A stretch of DNA of 12,026 nucleotides from Deltaproteobacteria bacterium (GTDB lineage: Bacteria > Desulfobacterota > Binatia > Binatales > Binataceae), in the NCBI GenBank assembly GCA_021786815.1, contig JAJYMR010000360.1:1-12026 (forward strand). Reading direction: 5' to 3'. This document shows positions 1 to 7,695 of the stretch, one piece after another. The translations under genes were made by a program, and so were the position numbers. The notes beneath the pieces were generated by a model. It did not search any database. It saw only the letters and a program-made list of their open reading frames with translations, and was not told where the DNA came from. Each line of letters opens with the position of its first letter. The first letter of the stretch is position 1.

Positions 1-1
1 G

Positions 2-2338
2 ATCTCGACCGTACAGAGCTATCGCGGCGCGCAGATCTTCGAGGCCATCGGCCTCAGCAAGGAGCTGATCGACCGCTACTTCACCTGGACGGCGTCGCGC
101 GTGGGCGGAGTCGGGCTGGAGGAGCTTGCGGCGGAGACCGGGGCGCAGCATCGCTTCGCTTTCAATATCGCGGCCAACCTCGACGGCGAACTCGACGTCG
201 GCGGGCAGTACCAATGGCGGCGGCGCGGCGAGTACCACATGTGGAACCCGAACACGATCGCGAAGCTCCAGCACGCGGTCCGCTCGGGTAACTACCGGCT
301 TTTCAAGGAGTACGCGCGCGCGATCGACGAGGACAGCCATCGCCTCGCCACGCTTCGCGGGCTGTTCAAGTTCGTGCAGGTTCGCCCACCCGTGCCGATA
401 GAGGAAGTCGAGCCGGCCGCCGAGATCGTCAAGCGCTTCAAGACCGGCGCGATGTCGTTCGGCTCGATCAGCAAAGAGGCGCACGAAACCCTCGCGATCG
501 CGATGAACCGTATCGGCGGCAAGAGCAACACCGGCGAGGGCGGCGAGGACCCGGAGCGTTTCAAGCCCGATCCCAACGGCGATTGGCGCCGAAGCGCAAT
601 CAAGCAGGTCGCCTCGGGACGCTTCGGCGTGACCAGCAACTACCTGGTCAACGCCGACGAGCTTCAGATCAAGATGGCGCAGGGCGCCAAGCCGGGCGAA
701 GGCGGCCAGCTTCCGGGCCACAAGGTCGACGAGGTCATCGCGCGCATCCGTTACTCGACTCCGGGCGTGGGACTCATCTCGCCGCCGCCCCATCACGATA
801 TCTACTCGATCGAGGACCTTGCGCAGCTTATCCACGACCTGAAGAACTCGAACAATCGCGCGCGGGTCAGCGTCAAGCTGGTGGCCGAGGTCGGCGTGGG
901 CACCATCGCCGCCGGCGTATCCAAGGCCAAGGCCGACGTGGTTCTGATAAGCGGGCACGACGGCGGGACCGGCGCCTCGCCGCTCCAGTCGATCAAGCAC
1001 GCGGGCATCCCGTGGGAGTTGGGCCTTGCGGAAACCCAGCAGATCCTCGTGATGAACGACCTGCGCGGCCGTATCCGTGTTGAGACCGACGGCCAATTGA
1101 AGACCGGGCGCGACGTCGCGGTCGCATGCCTGCTCGGCGCGGAGGAGTTCGGCTTCGCAAGCGCCGCGCTCGTCGTTTCGGGATGCATCATGATGCGCGT
1201 GTGTCATCTGAACACCTGCCCAGTCGGCATCGCGACGCAGGATCCCGAGTTGCGCAAGCGCTTCGCAGGCCAGCCCGAGCACGTCGTGAACTTCATGCTG
1301 TTCGTCGCCGAGCAGATGCGCGAGTATATGGCCCAGCTCGGTTTCCGCACCGTCGACGAGATGGTCGGGCACGTCGAATGCCTCGACTTCAACGACGCGA
1401 TCGAGCACTGGAAGGCGCGCAAGGTCGATCTGAGCCAGATCCTCTACAAGCCCGAGGTCGTGCCCGACGTTGCGATCCATTGCGTTACGCATCAGGACCA
1501 CGGGCTGGAGCACGCGCTCGACAATCAGCTTATCGAGCTTGCGCGCGAGGCTCTGGAAAACCGTAAGCCGGTCGAAATCCGCAAGCCCATCCGCAATTCA
1601 AACCGCACGGTGGGCACGATGCTTTCGGCCGAGGTCTCGCGCCGCTGCGGCGGCGAGGGACTGCCGCCCTATACGATCCAGTGCCACTTCAGGGGCTCGG
1701 CCGGCCAGAGTTTCGGCGCGTGGCTTGCGCCGGGCGTGGCGATGTACCTCGAAGGAGACGCCAACGACTACATCGGCAAGGGCCTTTCGGGCGGGTTCAT
1801 CGCGGTGCGTCCGCCGCGCGAGGCGACCTTCAAGGCCGAGGAAAACATCATCATCGGCAACGTCGCGCTCTACGGCGCAACCGCCGGAGAGGCTTTCTTC
1901 CGTGGTCTTGCTGGAGAACGGTTCGCGGTGCGCAACAGCGGCGCAACCACGGTTGTCGAAGGCGTGGGCGACCACGGGTGCGAGTACATGACGCGCGGCA
2001 TGGTGGTTGTGCTCGGCAGGACCGGACGGAATTTCGCGGCCGGGATGAGCGGCGGAGTCGCCTACGTCCTCGACGAGGACGGCACGTTTGCCGCGCGATG
2101 CAACATGGGGATGGTCGAGCTTGGCCCGGTGACGCGCGACGACGAGATCCATCGCCTCCATACACTCATCGCGCGCCATCATCAGTACACCGAAAGCACG
2201 GTTGCGGCGCGGATGCTGGAGCGTTGGGACGAGTATCTCAGGAAATTCGTCCGGGTGATGCCGACCGAGTATCGCAAGGTGCTCGAGGCGCAGCATCTCA
2301 ACGTCAAATCCGACATGGCGCGGCTTGCCGCGGTCTGA
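2..2338 (+). CDS. gltB: Glutamate synthase (NADPH) large subunit, C-terminal half (5' truncated by window)
   Basis: Large (alpha) subunit of bacterial glutamate synthase, which with GltD turns glutamine plus 2-oxoglutarate into two glutamates in the cytoplasm. The frame is open from base 2, so the gene enters from the left edge; 778 residues are present against about 1,500 for the family, and the N-terminal glutaminase domain lies outside. The fragment opens with the family stretch STVQSYRGAQ (residues 2-11). The FMN-binding synthase barrel follows, with MSFGSIS (151-157) and GHDGGTGASP (318-327). Three cysteines at 395, 401 and 406 (C-x5-C-x4-C, within CIMMRVCHLNTCPVG) match the ligands of the 3Fe-4S cluster. 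A glycine-rich beta-helix domain fills about 525-770. Translation is uninterrupted to a TGA. The GTG at 101 is an internal valine codon, not a start. gltD follows after 64 bases, the usual gltBD order. Confidence 0.97.
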   Translation: MSTVQSYRGAQIFEAIGLSKELIDRYFTWTASRVGGVGLEELAAETGAQHRFAFNIAANLDGELDVGGQYQWRRRGEYHMWNPNTIAKLQHAVRSGNYRLFKEYARAIDEDSHRLATLRGLFKFVQVRPPVPIEEVEPAAEIVKRFKTGAMSFGSISKEAHETLAIAMNRIGGKSNTGEGGEDPERFKPDPNGDWRRSAIKQVASGRFGVTSNYLVNADELQIKMAQGAKPGEGGQLPGHKVDEVIARIRYSTPGVGLISPPPHHDIYSIEDLAQLIHDLKNSNNRARVSVKLVAEVGVGTIAAGVSKAKADVVLISGHDGGTGASPLQSIKHAGIPWELGLAETQQILVMNDLRGRIRVETDGQLKTGRDVAVACLLGAEEFGFASAALVVSGCIMMRVCHLNTCPVGIATQDPELRKRFAGQPEHVVNFMLFVAEQMREYMAQLGFRTVDEMVGHVECLDFNDAIEHWKARKVDLSQILYKPEVVPDVAIHCVTHQDHGLEHALDNQLIELAREALENRKPVEIRKPIRNSNRTVGTMLSAEVSRRCGGEGLPPYTIQCHFRGSAGQSFGAWLAPGVAMYLEGDANDYIGKGLSGGFIAVRPPREATFKAEENIIIGNVALYGATAGEAFFRGLAGERFAVRNSGATTVVEGVGDHGCEYMTRGMVVVLGRTGRNFAAGMSGGVAYVLDEDGTFAARCNMGMVELGPVTRDDEIHRLHTLIARHHQYTESTVAARMLERWDEYLRKFVRVMPTEYRKVLEAQHLNVKSDMARLAAV

Positions 2339-2402
2339 CGCGGCGGCGCGAGCGCTCAAGGCCGTGGGCGGGATCGATACGGTGCTCAGGAGAACCGCTT
2401 AA

Positions 2403-3851
2403 ATGGGAAAGATTACGGGCTTCATGGAGTTCAAGCGCGAGAACGCTCCCAAGCGTTCCGTGAAGGAGCGTCTGAAGGATTGGCGCGAGCTTGAACTCAA
2501 GATGCCCGAAGACAAGCTTCGTGCCCAGGGCGCGCGATGCATGGACTGCGGCATTCCCTTTTGCCACAAGGGATGTCCGCTCGGGAACATCATTCCCGAC
2601 TGGAACGATCTGGTTTATCGCGGCCGATGGAAGGACGCGATCGACCGCCTGCACTCGACCAACAACTTCCCGGATTTCACGGGCCGCGTATGCCCGGCGC
2701 CGTGCGAGGAAGCGTGCGTCCTCAACATCAACAACGACCCCGTTACCATCAAGCTCATCGAAAAGAGCATCATCGAGCACGCCTGGGCCGAAGGATGGGT
2801 CGCGCCGATGCCCGCCGAACACAAAACGGGCAAGAGCGTCGCGGTGATCGGCTCGGGGCCGGCCGGGCTCGCCTGCGCGCAGCAGCTTGCCCGCGCGGGT
2901 CATTCCGTAACGGTCTACGAGCGCGACGATCGCGTCGGCGGACTTTTGATGTACGGGATCCCCGACTTCAAACTAGAGAAACGGGTCATCGCGCGCCGCG
3001 TCGAGCAGATGCGCGCCGAGGGCGTCGGGTTCATAACCGGATGCCACGTCGGCCGCGACATCCATGCCGACGAGCTTCGCGCGAAGCACGACGCGATCGT
3101 GATTTCGACCGGGGCGACCAAGCCACGGGACCTTCCGATCCCGGGACGCGAACTCATGGGAATCCATTTCGCGATGGAGTTCCTGCCGCAGCAGAACCGG
3201 CGCAACCAGGGCGACATCGTCCCCGAGGACGTTTCCATAACCGCAAACGGCAAGCGCGTCGTCATCCTGGGCGGCGGCGATACCGGCTCCGACTGCCTTG
3301 GGACCTCGAATCGCCAGGGCGCGATAAGCGTCCATCAGTTCGAGCTTCTCCCGATGCCGCCGGCCGAGCGCACGTCCGAGATGCCGTGGCCCGACTGGCC
3401 GATGATCCTTCGCACTTCGACCTCGCACGAAGAGGGCGTCATCCGCGACTGGAGCATCAACACCAGGCGCTTTTCGGGCGACGACAAGGGCCGCGTGCGA
3501 AAGCTTCACGCGGTCAGGCTCGACTGGAAACGCGAGAACGGCCGCATGGCGATGCAGGAGGTGGCGGGCAGCGATTTCGAGCTCGATTGCGACCTGGTTC
3601 TGCTCGCGCTCGGATTCCTCGGGCCCGAAACCGATTCGATCGTTGCGGAACTCGGGCTCAAGCTCGACCAGCGCGGCAACGTGCTGTGCGAGAACTATCA
3701 GTCAAGCGTACCCAACGTGTTCGCGGCGGGCGACGCGCGCCGCGGCCAGTCGCTGGTCGTGTGGGCGATATGGGAAGGCCGCGAGTGCGCCCGCGCCGTC
3801 GACGCCTACCTCATGGGTCAGACGTTCCTGCCCGCAAGCCCTGAACTGTAA
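2403..3851 (+). CDS. gltD: Glutamate synthase small subunit (NADPH-dependent)
   Basis: Beta subunit of glutamate synthase: takes electrons from NADPH through FAD and passes them via 4Fe-4S clusters to GltB. The 482-residue length is typical. Conserved cysteines lie at 46, 49, 54 and 58 (CMDCGIPFCHKGCP) and at 97, 101 and 105 (CPAPCEEAC), the N-terminal iron-sulfur region. A Rossmann FAD motif follows at 150-155 (GSGPAG) with an acidic residue at the end of the second strand (VYERDDRVGG, 171-180). The second dinucleotide fold carries GGGDTGSDC (290-298), and the C-terminal FAD-contacting segment is VFAAGDARRG (439-448). The ATG is preceded by AGGAG at 2388-2392 with a 10-base spacer. It lies 64 bases after gltB and is probably co-transcribed with it. 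Related flavoproteins share this fold, but adjacency to gltB settles the identity. Confidence 0.97.
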   Translation: MGKITGFMEFKRENAPKRSVKERLKDWRELELKMPEDKLRAQGARCMDCGIPFCHKGCPLGNIIPDWNDLVYRGRWKDAIDRLHSTNNFPDFTGRVCPAPCEEACVLNINNDPVTIKLIEKSIIEHAWAEGWVAPMPAEHKTGKSVAVIGSGPAGLACAQQLARAGHSVTVYERDDRVGGLLMYGIPDFKLEKRVIARRVEQMRAEGVGFITGCHVGRDIHADELRAKHDAIVISTGATKPRDLPIPGRELMGIHFAMEFLPQQNRRNQGDIVPEDVSITANGKRVVILGGGDTGSDCLGTSNRQGAISVHQFELLPMPPAERTSEMPWPDWPMILRTSTSHEEGVIRDWSINTRRFSGDDKGRVRKLHAVRLDWKRENGRMAMQEVAGSDFELDCDLVLLALGFLGPETDSIVAELGLKLDQRGNVLCENYQSSVPNVFAAGDARRGQSLVVWAIWEGRECARAVDAYLMGQTFLPASPEL

Positions 3852-3883
3852 GCGAATCCGGCACCCCGGCTCGGGGCGCGATG

Positions 3884-3889
3884 AAGGGA
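3884..3889 (+). promoter_or_regulatory. Ribosome binding site deciding the GST start
   Basis: AAGGGA lies 9 bases before the ATG at 3899. The earlier in-frame ATG at 3881 overlaps this site and has no Shine-Dalgarno sequence of its own, so 3899 is the better start. Confidence 0.6.
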
Positions 3890-3898
3890 CGGTTTCCG

Positions 3899-4525
3899 AT
3901 GCTTCGGCTATACGACTACCTGCCGTCGGGAAACGGCTACAAGGTCCGTCTGCTGCTGACGCAACTGGGCATCGAGTTCGAACGGGTCGAGCTCGATATC
4001 GTCAAGGGTGAGACGCGTACGCCTGAATTTCTCGGCAAGTTCCCGAACGGGCGAATTCCGGCGGTCGAGTTCGACGACGGCCGGCGCCTGTTCGAGTCAA
4101 ACGCGCTTCTCTGGTACTTCGCTGAAGGCACGCCTTTTTTGCCCGCTGCCCGGATGGAGCGCGCCGAGGTGCTCCAGTGGTTTTGCTTCGAGCAATACAG
4201 CCATGAGCCGAATATCGCGAGCCTGCGCTACCTGGTGAGCCATCCCGAGCTGCAGGATCCACGGCGGGCACTTTTGGACAGGATGTTGCGGCTTGGGCAT
4301 GAGGCGCTCGCCGTGATGGAACGCCATCTTGGCTCACGCGAATGGTTTGTTGGCTCGCACTACTCGATCGCCGATATCGCGCTCTACGCCTACACGCACG
4401 TCGCGCACGAGGGTGGATACGATCTTGCCGGCTATCCGGCGATTCGCCGATGGCTTGAGCGCGTGCGCGGCGAGCCGCGCCATATCGCGATAACCGACCA
4501 GTGCGGCGCGGCCGCGTCGCGCTGA
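3899..4525 (+). CDS. Glutathione S-transferase family protein
   Basis: Cytosolic GST-fold protein of 208 residues, the usual length. The N-terminal thioredoxin-like domain spans about 1-78. It has LPSGNGYKVR (8-17) after the first strand, where Ser10 is a candidate glutathione-activating residue, a cis-proline after Ile53 (GRIPAVE, Pro54), and the Glu66-Ser67 pair that usually binds the gamma-glutamyl part of glutathione. The all-helical C-terminal domain contains the N-capping box SIAD (156-159), a GST folding signature. Start: ATG 3899 with AAGGGA nine bases upstream. An ATG at 3881 would add six residues outside the family's normal beginning. The gene begins 47 bases after gltD and may share its transcript. 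Its substrate cannot be read from sequence; conjugation, peroxide reduction and isomerisation are all possible in this family. Whether this host makes glutathione is not shown here. Confidence 0.9.
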   Translation: MLRLYDYLPSGNGYKVRLLLTQLGIEFERVELDIVKGETRTPEFLGKFPNGRIPAVEFDDGRRLFESNALLWYFAEGTPFLPAARMERAEVLQWFCFEQYSHEPNIASLRYLVSHPELQDPRRALLDRMLRLGHEALAVMERHLGSREWFVGSHYSIADIALYAYTHVAHEGGYDLAGYPAIRRWLERVRGEPRHIAITDQCGAAASR

Positions 4526-4556
4526 ATTTCGCGTTGTGCGCGCGTACCGTCCGCGC

Positions 4557-6299
4557 CTACGCCGTGCGCAGCGCCGCAGCGGCGCGTGACGGTTCGATTT
4601 CGCCGTAACGCGTCAGCGGTTCGAACAGGTCGAGCGCGACGCGCTCGTTGGACGTGATTCCGCGCAAGCGCCGATTCGTCAGATGCGAGCGGATGAAAAG
4701 CTCCGCGACGACCGCCTTGCGCGCACTCGCGCGGTTCTTGAGTTCCCACTCGGCTTCTTCGAGCAGCAGTGCCGCCTGCGCCACGTCGGTCAGATAGGCG
4801 GTGAAGCTTCGCGCGCGAAGCTCCGCAATGTCACGCTCGGCGCGTGACAGGAACTGAAGCGCCTCGCGCACTTCCGAAAGCGCGCTCGCCACGGCCTCGC
4901 GCGAGGCGTCGAGCGCGGGCGCGCTGACCGACAGGCCCGCTTCGAGCCTGCCGAACAGCATCTTGACGACCTGCTCGTTTCTGAGCGCGCGCAGAACGTC
5001 GAGGCAGATGATGTTCTCCGTGCCTTCCCAGATGGTGTGGCACTGCGCGTCGCGCAACTGGCGCGCGACCGGCCAGTTCTCGATATAACCGTTGCCGCCG
5101 TGCACCTCGACCGCCTGCGAGGCAAGCTCGACGCCGCGCCGCGTCGCGCGGAATTTCGCGAGCGGCACGAGCATCCTGGCGAGCGCGCCGTCGCCTGCCG
5201 TCGCCTCGAACACCAGCGCCGCCGCGGCTTCGAGTTCGACCACCATCCCGACCAGCGTCTCGCGCATCATCGGCAGGTCCTGCAGCACGCGGCCGAAGGC
5301 GGTGCGATGCGCGGCGAAGATGGCGGCTTCGAGGAACGCGCGCCGCATGATTCCGAGCCCCATGACCGAGACTCCGTGGCGCGAGTCGTTCACCATCTCC
5401 ATCATCCGGTTGATTCCGCGTCCGTCGCGGGCCGCGTCGGGACCCGCGTCCTCGCCGGCCATCAGGTACGCCTCGGCGTCAACGAAATCGACCTCCGCGG
5501 TCGGCACGGCTCGCGTGCCGAGCTTGTCCTTGAGGCGGCGGATATGGATTCCATTGGGCCGGCCGTCGAGTCTGTTTCGCGGAACCAGGAACAGCGCCAC
5601 GCCCTTCAACCCTTCGGAGGCGCCCTCGGGCCGCGCGAGTGTGACGATCGCGCTCGCATCGACGTTCGAGCAGAACCATTTCGAGCCGTTGAGCAGCCAT
5701 CGTTCGCCGTCCTGACGCGCGGTGGTGGTAAGCGTGCCCAGATCCGAGCCGCCCGTCTTCTCGGTCATGAACATTGCGCCGTCCCACGCGTCGTCGAAGT
5801 CCTCGGCGGTGAGATGGCGGACGAATTCGTCTCTGAGATGCTTCGGCGCGTAGCGCGAGACAAGCCCGAGCACGCCGCTGGTCATTCCGATCGCGCACAA
5901 CATCCCGGTCTCCGCCTGCGAGAGCAGGTAGTTGAGCGCCGCCGTCATCATCGGAGGATACGGGCGTCGCAAGCGCGCCGCTTCGTTACGAAGCCTCGGC
6001 CCGCTGATTCCGGCCATCCACGCGTCGTGCTTGGTCGCAAGGGCCGTCGGATGATGCCTGACTTCGTCGATTCGCTCGCCCCATCGGTCGAAGGTGAGCA
6101 GTTGAGGCGGATTTTTGTCGGTAATCTCCGCACGCTCGGCTATCGGTCCGCCGACCAGCGCGCCCACGCGCACCAGTTCCGGTTCGCACCATTTGAGGTC
6201 GGCCGGCTCGAGCCTGCGATGCGCCATCTGCCGCAGGTTCGGATCGATCTCGTACCAGTTGAGCCCAATCGCGCTGTCGAATTCGCCGTATTCGATCAT
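4557..6299 (-). CDS. AidB-family acyl-CoA dehydrogenase
   Basis: FAD-dependent acyl-CoA dehydrogenase superfamily member of 580 residues, longer than ordinary family members (about 380-400) because of AidB-type N- and C-terminal extensions. The early motif NPPQLLTFDRWG (63-74) matches the AidB-type N-terminal domain. MTEKTGGSDLG (178-188) is the flavin/substrate loop, followed by NGSKWFCS (204-211) and RLKDKLGTR (255-263). HTIWEGTENIICLDVLR (421-437) contains Glu425, at the usual catalytic-base position. The helical C-terminal region (about 440-580) corresponds to the segment that binds DNA in E. coli AidB. AidB is induced by alkylation stress and protects DNA, but its enzymatic role is unsettled; a true acyl-CoA dehydrogenase role remains possible here. 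Start: ATG 6299, preceded by GGGTGG at a 4-base spacing; the start at 6356 would add 19 unfamiliar residues. The gene is convergent with the GST and lies 112 bases downstream of glcF, with its own candidate promoter. Confidence 0.9.
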   Translation of the reverse strand: MIEYGEFDSAIGLNWYEIDPNLRQMAHRRLEPADLKWCEPELVRVGALVGGPIAERAEITDKNPPQLLTFDRWGERIDEVRHHPTALATKHDAWMAGISGPRLRNEAARLRRPYPPMMTAALNYLLSQAETGMLCAIGMTSGVLGLVSRYAPKHLRDEFVRHLTAEDFDDAWDGAMFMTEKTGGSDLGTLTTTARQDGERWLLNGSKWFCSNVDASAIVTLARPEGASEGLKGVALFLVPRNRLDGRPNGIHIRRLKDKLGTRAVPTAEVDFVDAEAYLMAGEDAGPDAARDGRGINRMMEMVNDSRHGVSVMGLGIMRRAFLEAAIFAAHRTAFGRVLQDLPMMRETLVGMVVELEAAAALVFEATAGDGALARMLVPLAKFRATRRGVELASQAVEVHGGNGYIENWPVARQLRDAQCHTIWEGTENIICLDVLRALRNEQVVKMLFGRLEAGLSVSAPALDASREAVASALSEVREALQFLSRAERDIAELRARSFTAYLTDVAQAALLLEEAEWELKNRASARKAVVAELFIRSHLTNRRLRGITSNERVALDLFEPLTRYGEIEPSRAAAALRTA

Positions 6300-6312
6300 G
6301 ATTCCACCCGCA

Positions 6313-6343
6313 ATCCTATTTACTCGACTCGTCTTGTTGTGAA
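6313..6343 (-). promoter_or_regulatory. Candidate sigma70-like promoter for the AidB-family gene
   Basis: The glcF to AidB-family gap holds an unusually AT-rich patch. On the minus strand it reads TTCACA (6343-6338, five of six bases of the -35 consensus). Two possible -10 elements follow: TAGGAT (6318-6313, 19-base spacing) or TAAATA (6322-6317, 15-base spacing). Neither spacing is ideal, so this is a suggestion only. If real, the gene need not depend on the glc transcript. Confidence 0.3.
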
Positions 6344-6411
6344 AACGCCGGGGCACGCCGCCTGGAGCGGGCGACCGAATCGCACGCGCGGGCAGTCAAC
6401 GGCGCGCGCGT

Positions 6412-7695
6412 TCAGTCCGCAAGCGCCATCGCGAGGAAATCGGCGAGATGGACGACTTTTGCGCGAGAGCCCCGGCGCCTGAGCTCGGCCGCGATCTGAA
6501 ACTCGCATCCCGGGTTCGCCAGCACCACGTACTGCGCCTTGGTCGCGAGGATTCGCTCGGCCTTGCGCCGCGCCAGTTGGCGCGCCATCGCCGGCTCCGT
6601 CAGGTTGTAACTGCCCGCCGAACCGCAGCACATGTCCGATTCGGGCATCTCGATCAATCTCAGCCCCGGGATGGACTTGAGCAGCGTGCGCGGCGCCTCG
6701 CGTACGCCAAGCCCATGCACCAAATGGCATGCGTCGTGGTACGTCACCGTGCATCGCATCTCGCGGAACTTCGGAGCGCCGCGCTCGAGCACAAGCCCGC
6801 TCAGTTCGCGCACTTTTGCCGAGAGGGCACGCGCGGGACCGGCAAGTTCGGGGTCGTCCTTGAGCAGTTCGCCGTATTCCGCGATCGCCGTGGAGCATCC
6901 CGAGGCGGCCGAAACGAGCGCGTCGGCGCCGCTTTGCATGATCTGTCTCACGTTCTCGCGAGCGAACTTTCGCGCGCGCTTGAGGTTGCCGGAATGGAGA
7001 TCGAGCGCGCCGCAGCAGACGGTCCCGCGAAGCCGCGTCACGCGATAGCCAGCCGCCGCGAGAATCCGCTCGCTGTTTTCATTTTCGGAGTTGGCGAGCA
7101 CCTGCGTGACGCATCCGTGATGCACCACGACGGCGGGAGCGTCGGGGTCTAGAGCTTCAGCGCGCGCAGCCGATTTCCGCGCGATCGGCGTGGCGGCGAG
7201 CGGCGGCAGAAGCTCGATCCATTCGCGCGGCCTGCCCGAAAGCGCAAGCCTGATGAGTCCGCGCATCCTGAGCCGCTCGGCGAGCCGAAGCGGCGCGAGC
7301 ATCGCGCGCAACCGCCGCGGGTAGGGGAAAATCATTCCGAGCGCGCGTCTTACCATGCGCTCGCCCCGGCTTCTGCGATAATTCGCTTCGACGAAGGCGC
7401 GGGTGTCTTCGATGAGGCGTCCGTAACGCACGCCCGAGGGGCACGCGGTTTCGCATCCTCGGCATCCCAGGCACAAGTCGAAATGGCGAGCGGCGTCGTC
7501 GTCGAGTTCGGCGCGGCCTTCCGCGAGCGCCTTCATCAGGTAAACGCGCCCGCGCGGCGAGTCCATCTCGGCGCGCGTCACCTTGTAGGTCGGACACGCT
7601 TCGAGACACAGTCCGCAATGGACGCAATCGAAAAGAAGCTCGTAATCGGCCACGTCGCGCGCCGGATGCGGCGGCGAGCCTCCCGGCTGCTCCAT
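6412..7695 (-). CDS. glcF: Glycolate oxidase/dehydrogenase iron-sulfur subunit
   Basis: Iron-sulfur subunit of the GlcDEF complex, carrying electrons from the flavin subunits toward the respiratory chain, probably at the inner face of the membrane. It has 427 residues (E. coli GlcF about 407). Two ferredoxin-type 4Fe-4S motifs occur at Cys24/27/30/34 (CVHCGLCLEACP) and Cys75/78/81/85 (CLGCRGCETACP). Two CCG-type cysteine-rich domains follow: the first with HHGC (192-195) and CCG (227-229), the second with YHDACH (319-324) and CCG (356-358). The frame is open upstream to 7881, but the ATG at 7695 is chosen. GGGAGGA lies five bases before it, family similarity starts there, and it shares one base with the glcE stop (TGATG), implying translational coupling. 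Heterodisulfide reductase-like or lactate-oxidation proteins share the same domains; neighbouring glcD and glcE favour glycolate. Confidence 0.95.
   Translation of the reverse strand: MEQPGGSPPHPARDVADYELLFDCVHCGLCLEACPTYKVTRAEMDSPRGRVYLMKALAEGRAELDDDAARHFDLCLGCRGCETACPSGVRYGRLIEDTRAFVEANYRRSRGERMVRRALGMIFPYPRRLRAMLAPLRLAERLRMRGLIRLALSGRPREWIELLPPLAATPIARKSAARAEALDPDAPAVVVHHGCVTQVLANSENENSERILAAAGYRVTRLRGTVCCGALDLHSGNLKRARKFARENVRQIMQSGADALVSAASGCSTAIAEYGELLKDDPELAGPARALSAKVRELSGLVLERGAPKFREMRCTVTYHDACHLVHGLGVREAPRTLLKSIPGLRLIEMPESDMCCGSAGSYNLTEPAMARQLARRKAERILATKAQYVVLANPGCEFQIAAELRRRGSRAKVVHLADFLAMALAD

Noticed and set aside
1598..2359. A 253-residue minus-strand frame opposite the gltB C-terminus
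   Set aside because: gltB is unambiguous here, and the antisense product shows no family features.
2537..3844. A 435-residue frame overlapping gltD on the same strand
   Set aside because: It is out of frame with gltD, whose cysteine and nucleotide-binding motifs are intact throughout; the alternative product is Arg-rich shadow.
3864..3876. CCCCG-GCT-CGGGG hairpin after gltD as an intrinsic terminator
   Set aside because: The stem is only five pairs with a three-base loop and no following T-run; in sequence this GC-rich it is expected by chance, and the GST ribosome site follows eight bases later.
4540..4556. GCGCG/CGCGC inverted repeat between the convergent GST and AidB-family genes
   Set aside because: Five pairs of simple GC alternation, no T-run on either strand; not distinguishable from background.
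5037..6482. A 481-residue plus-strand reading frame opposite the AidB-family gene
   Set aside because: Its translation is rich in Arg, Ala and His with no recognisable motif, whereas the opposite strand encodes a full-length protein with conserved catalytic residues. It is a high-GC shadow frame.
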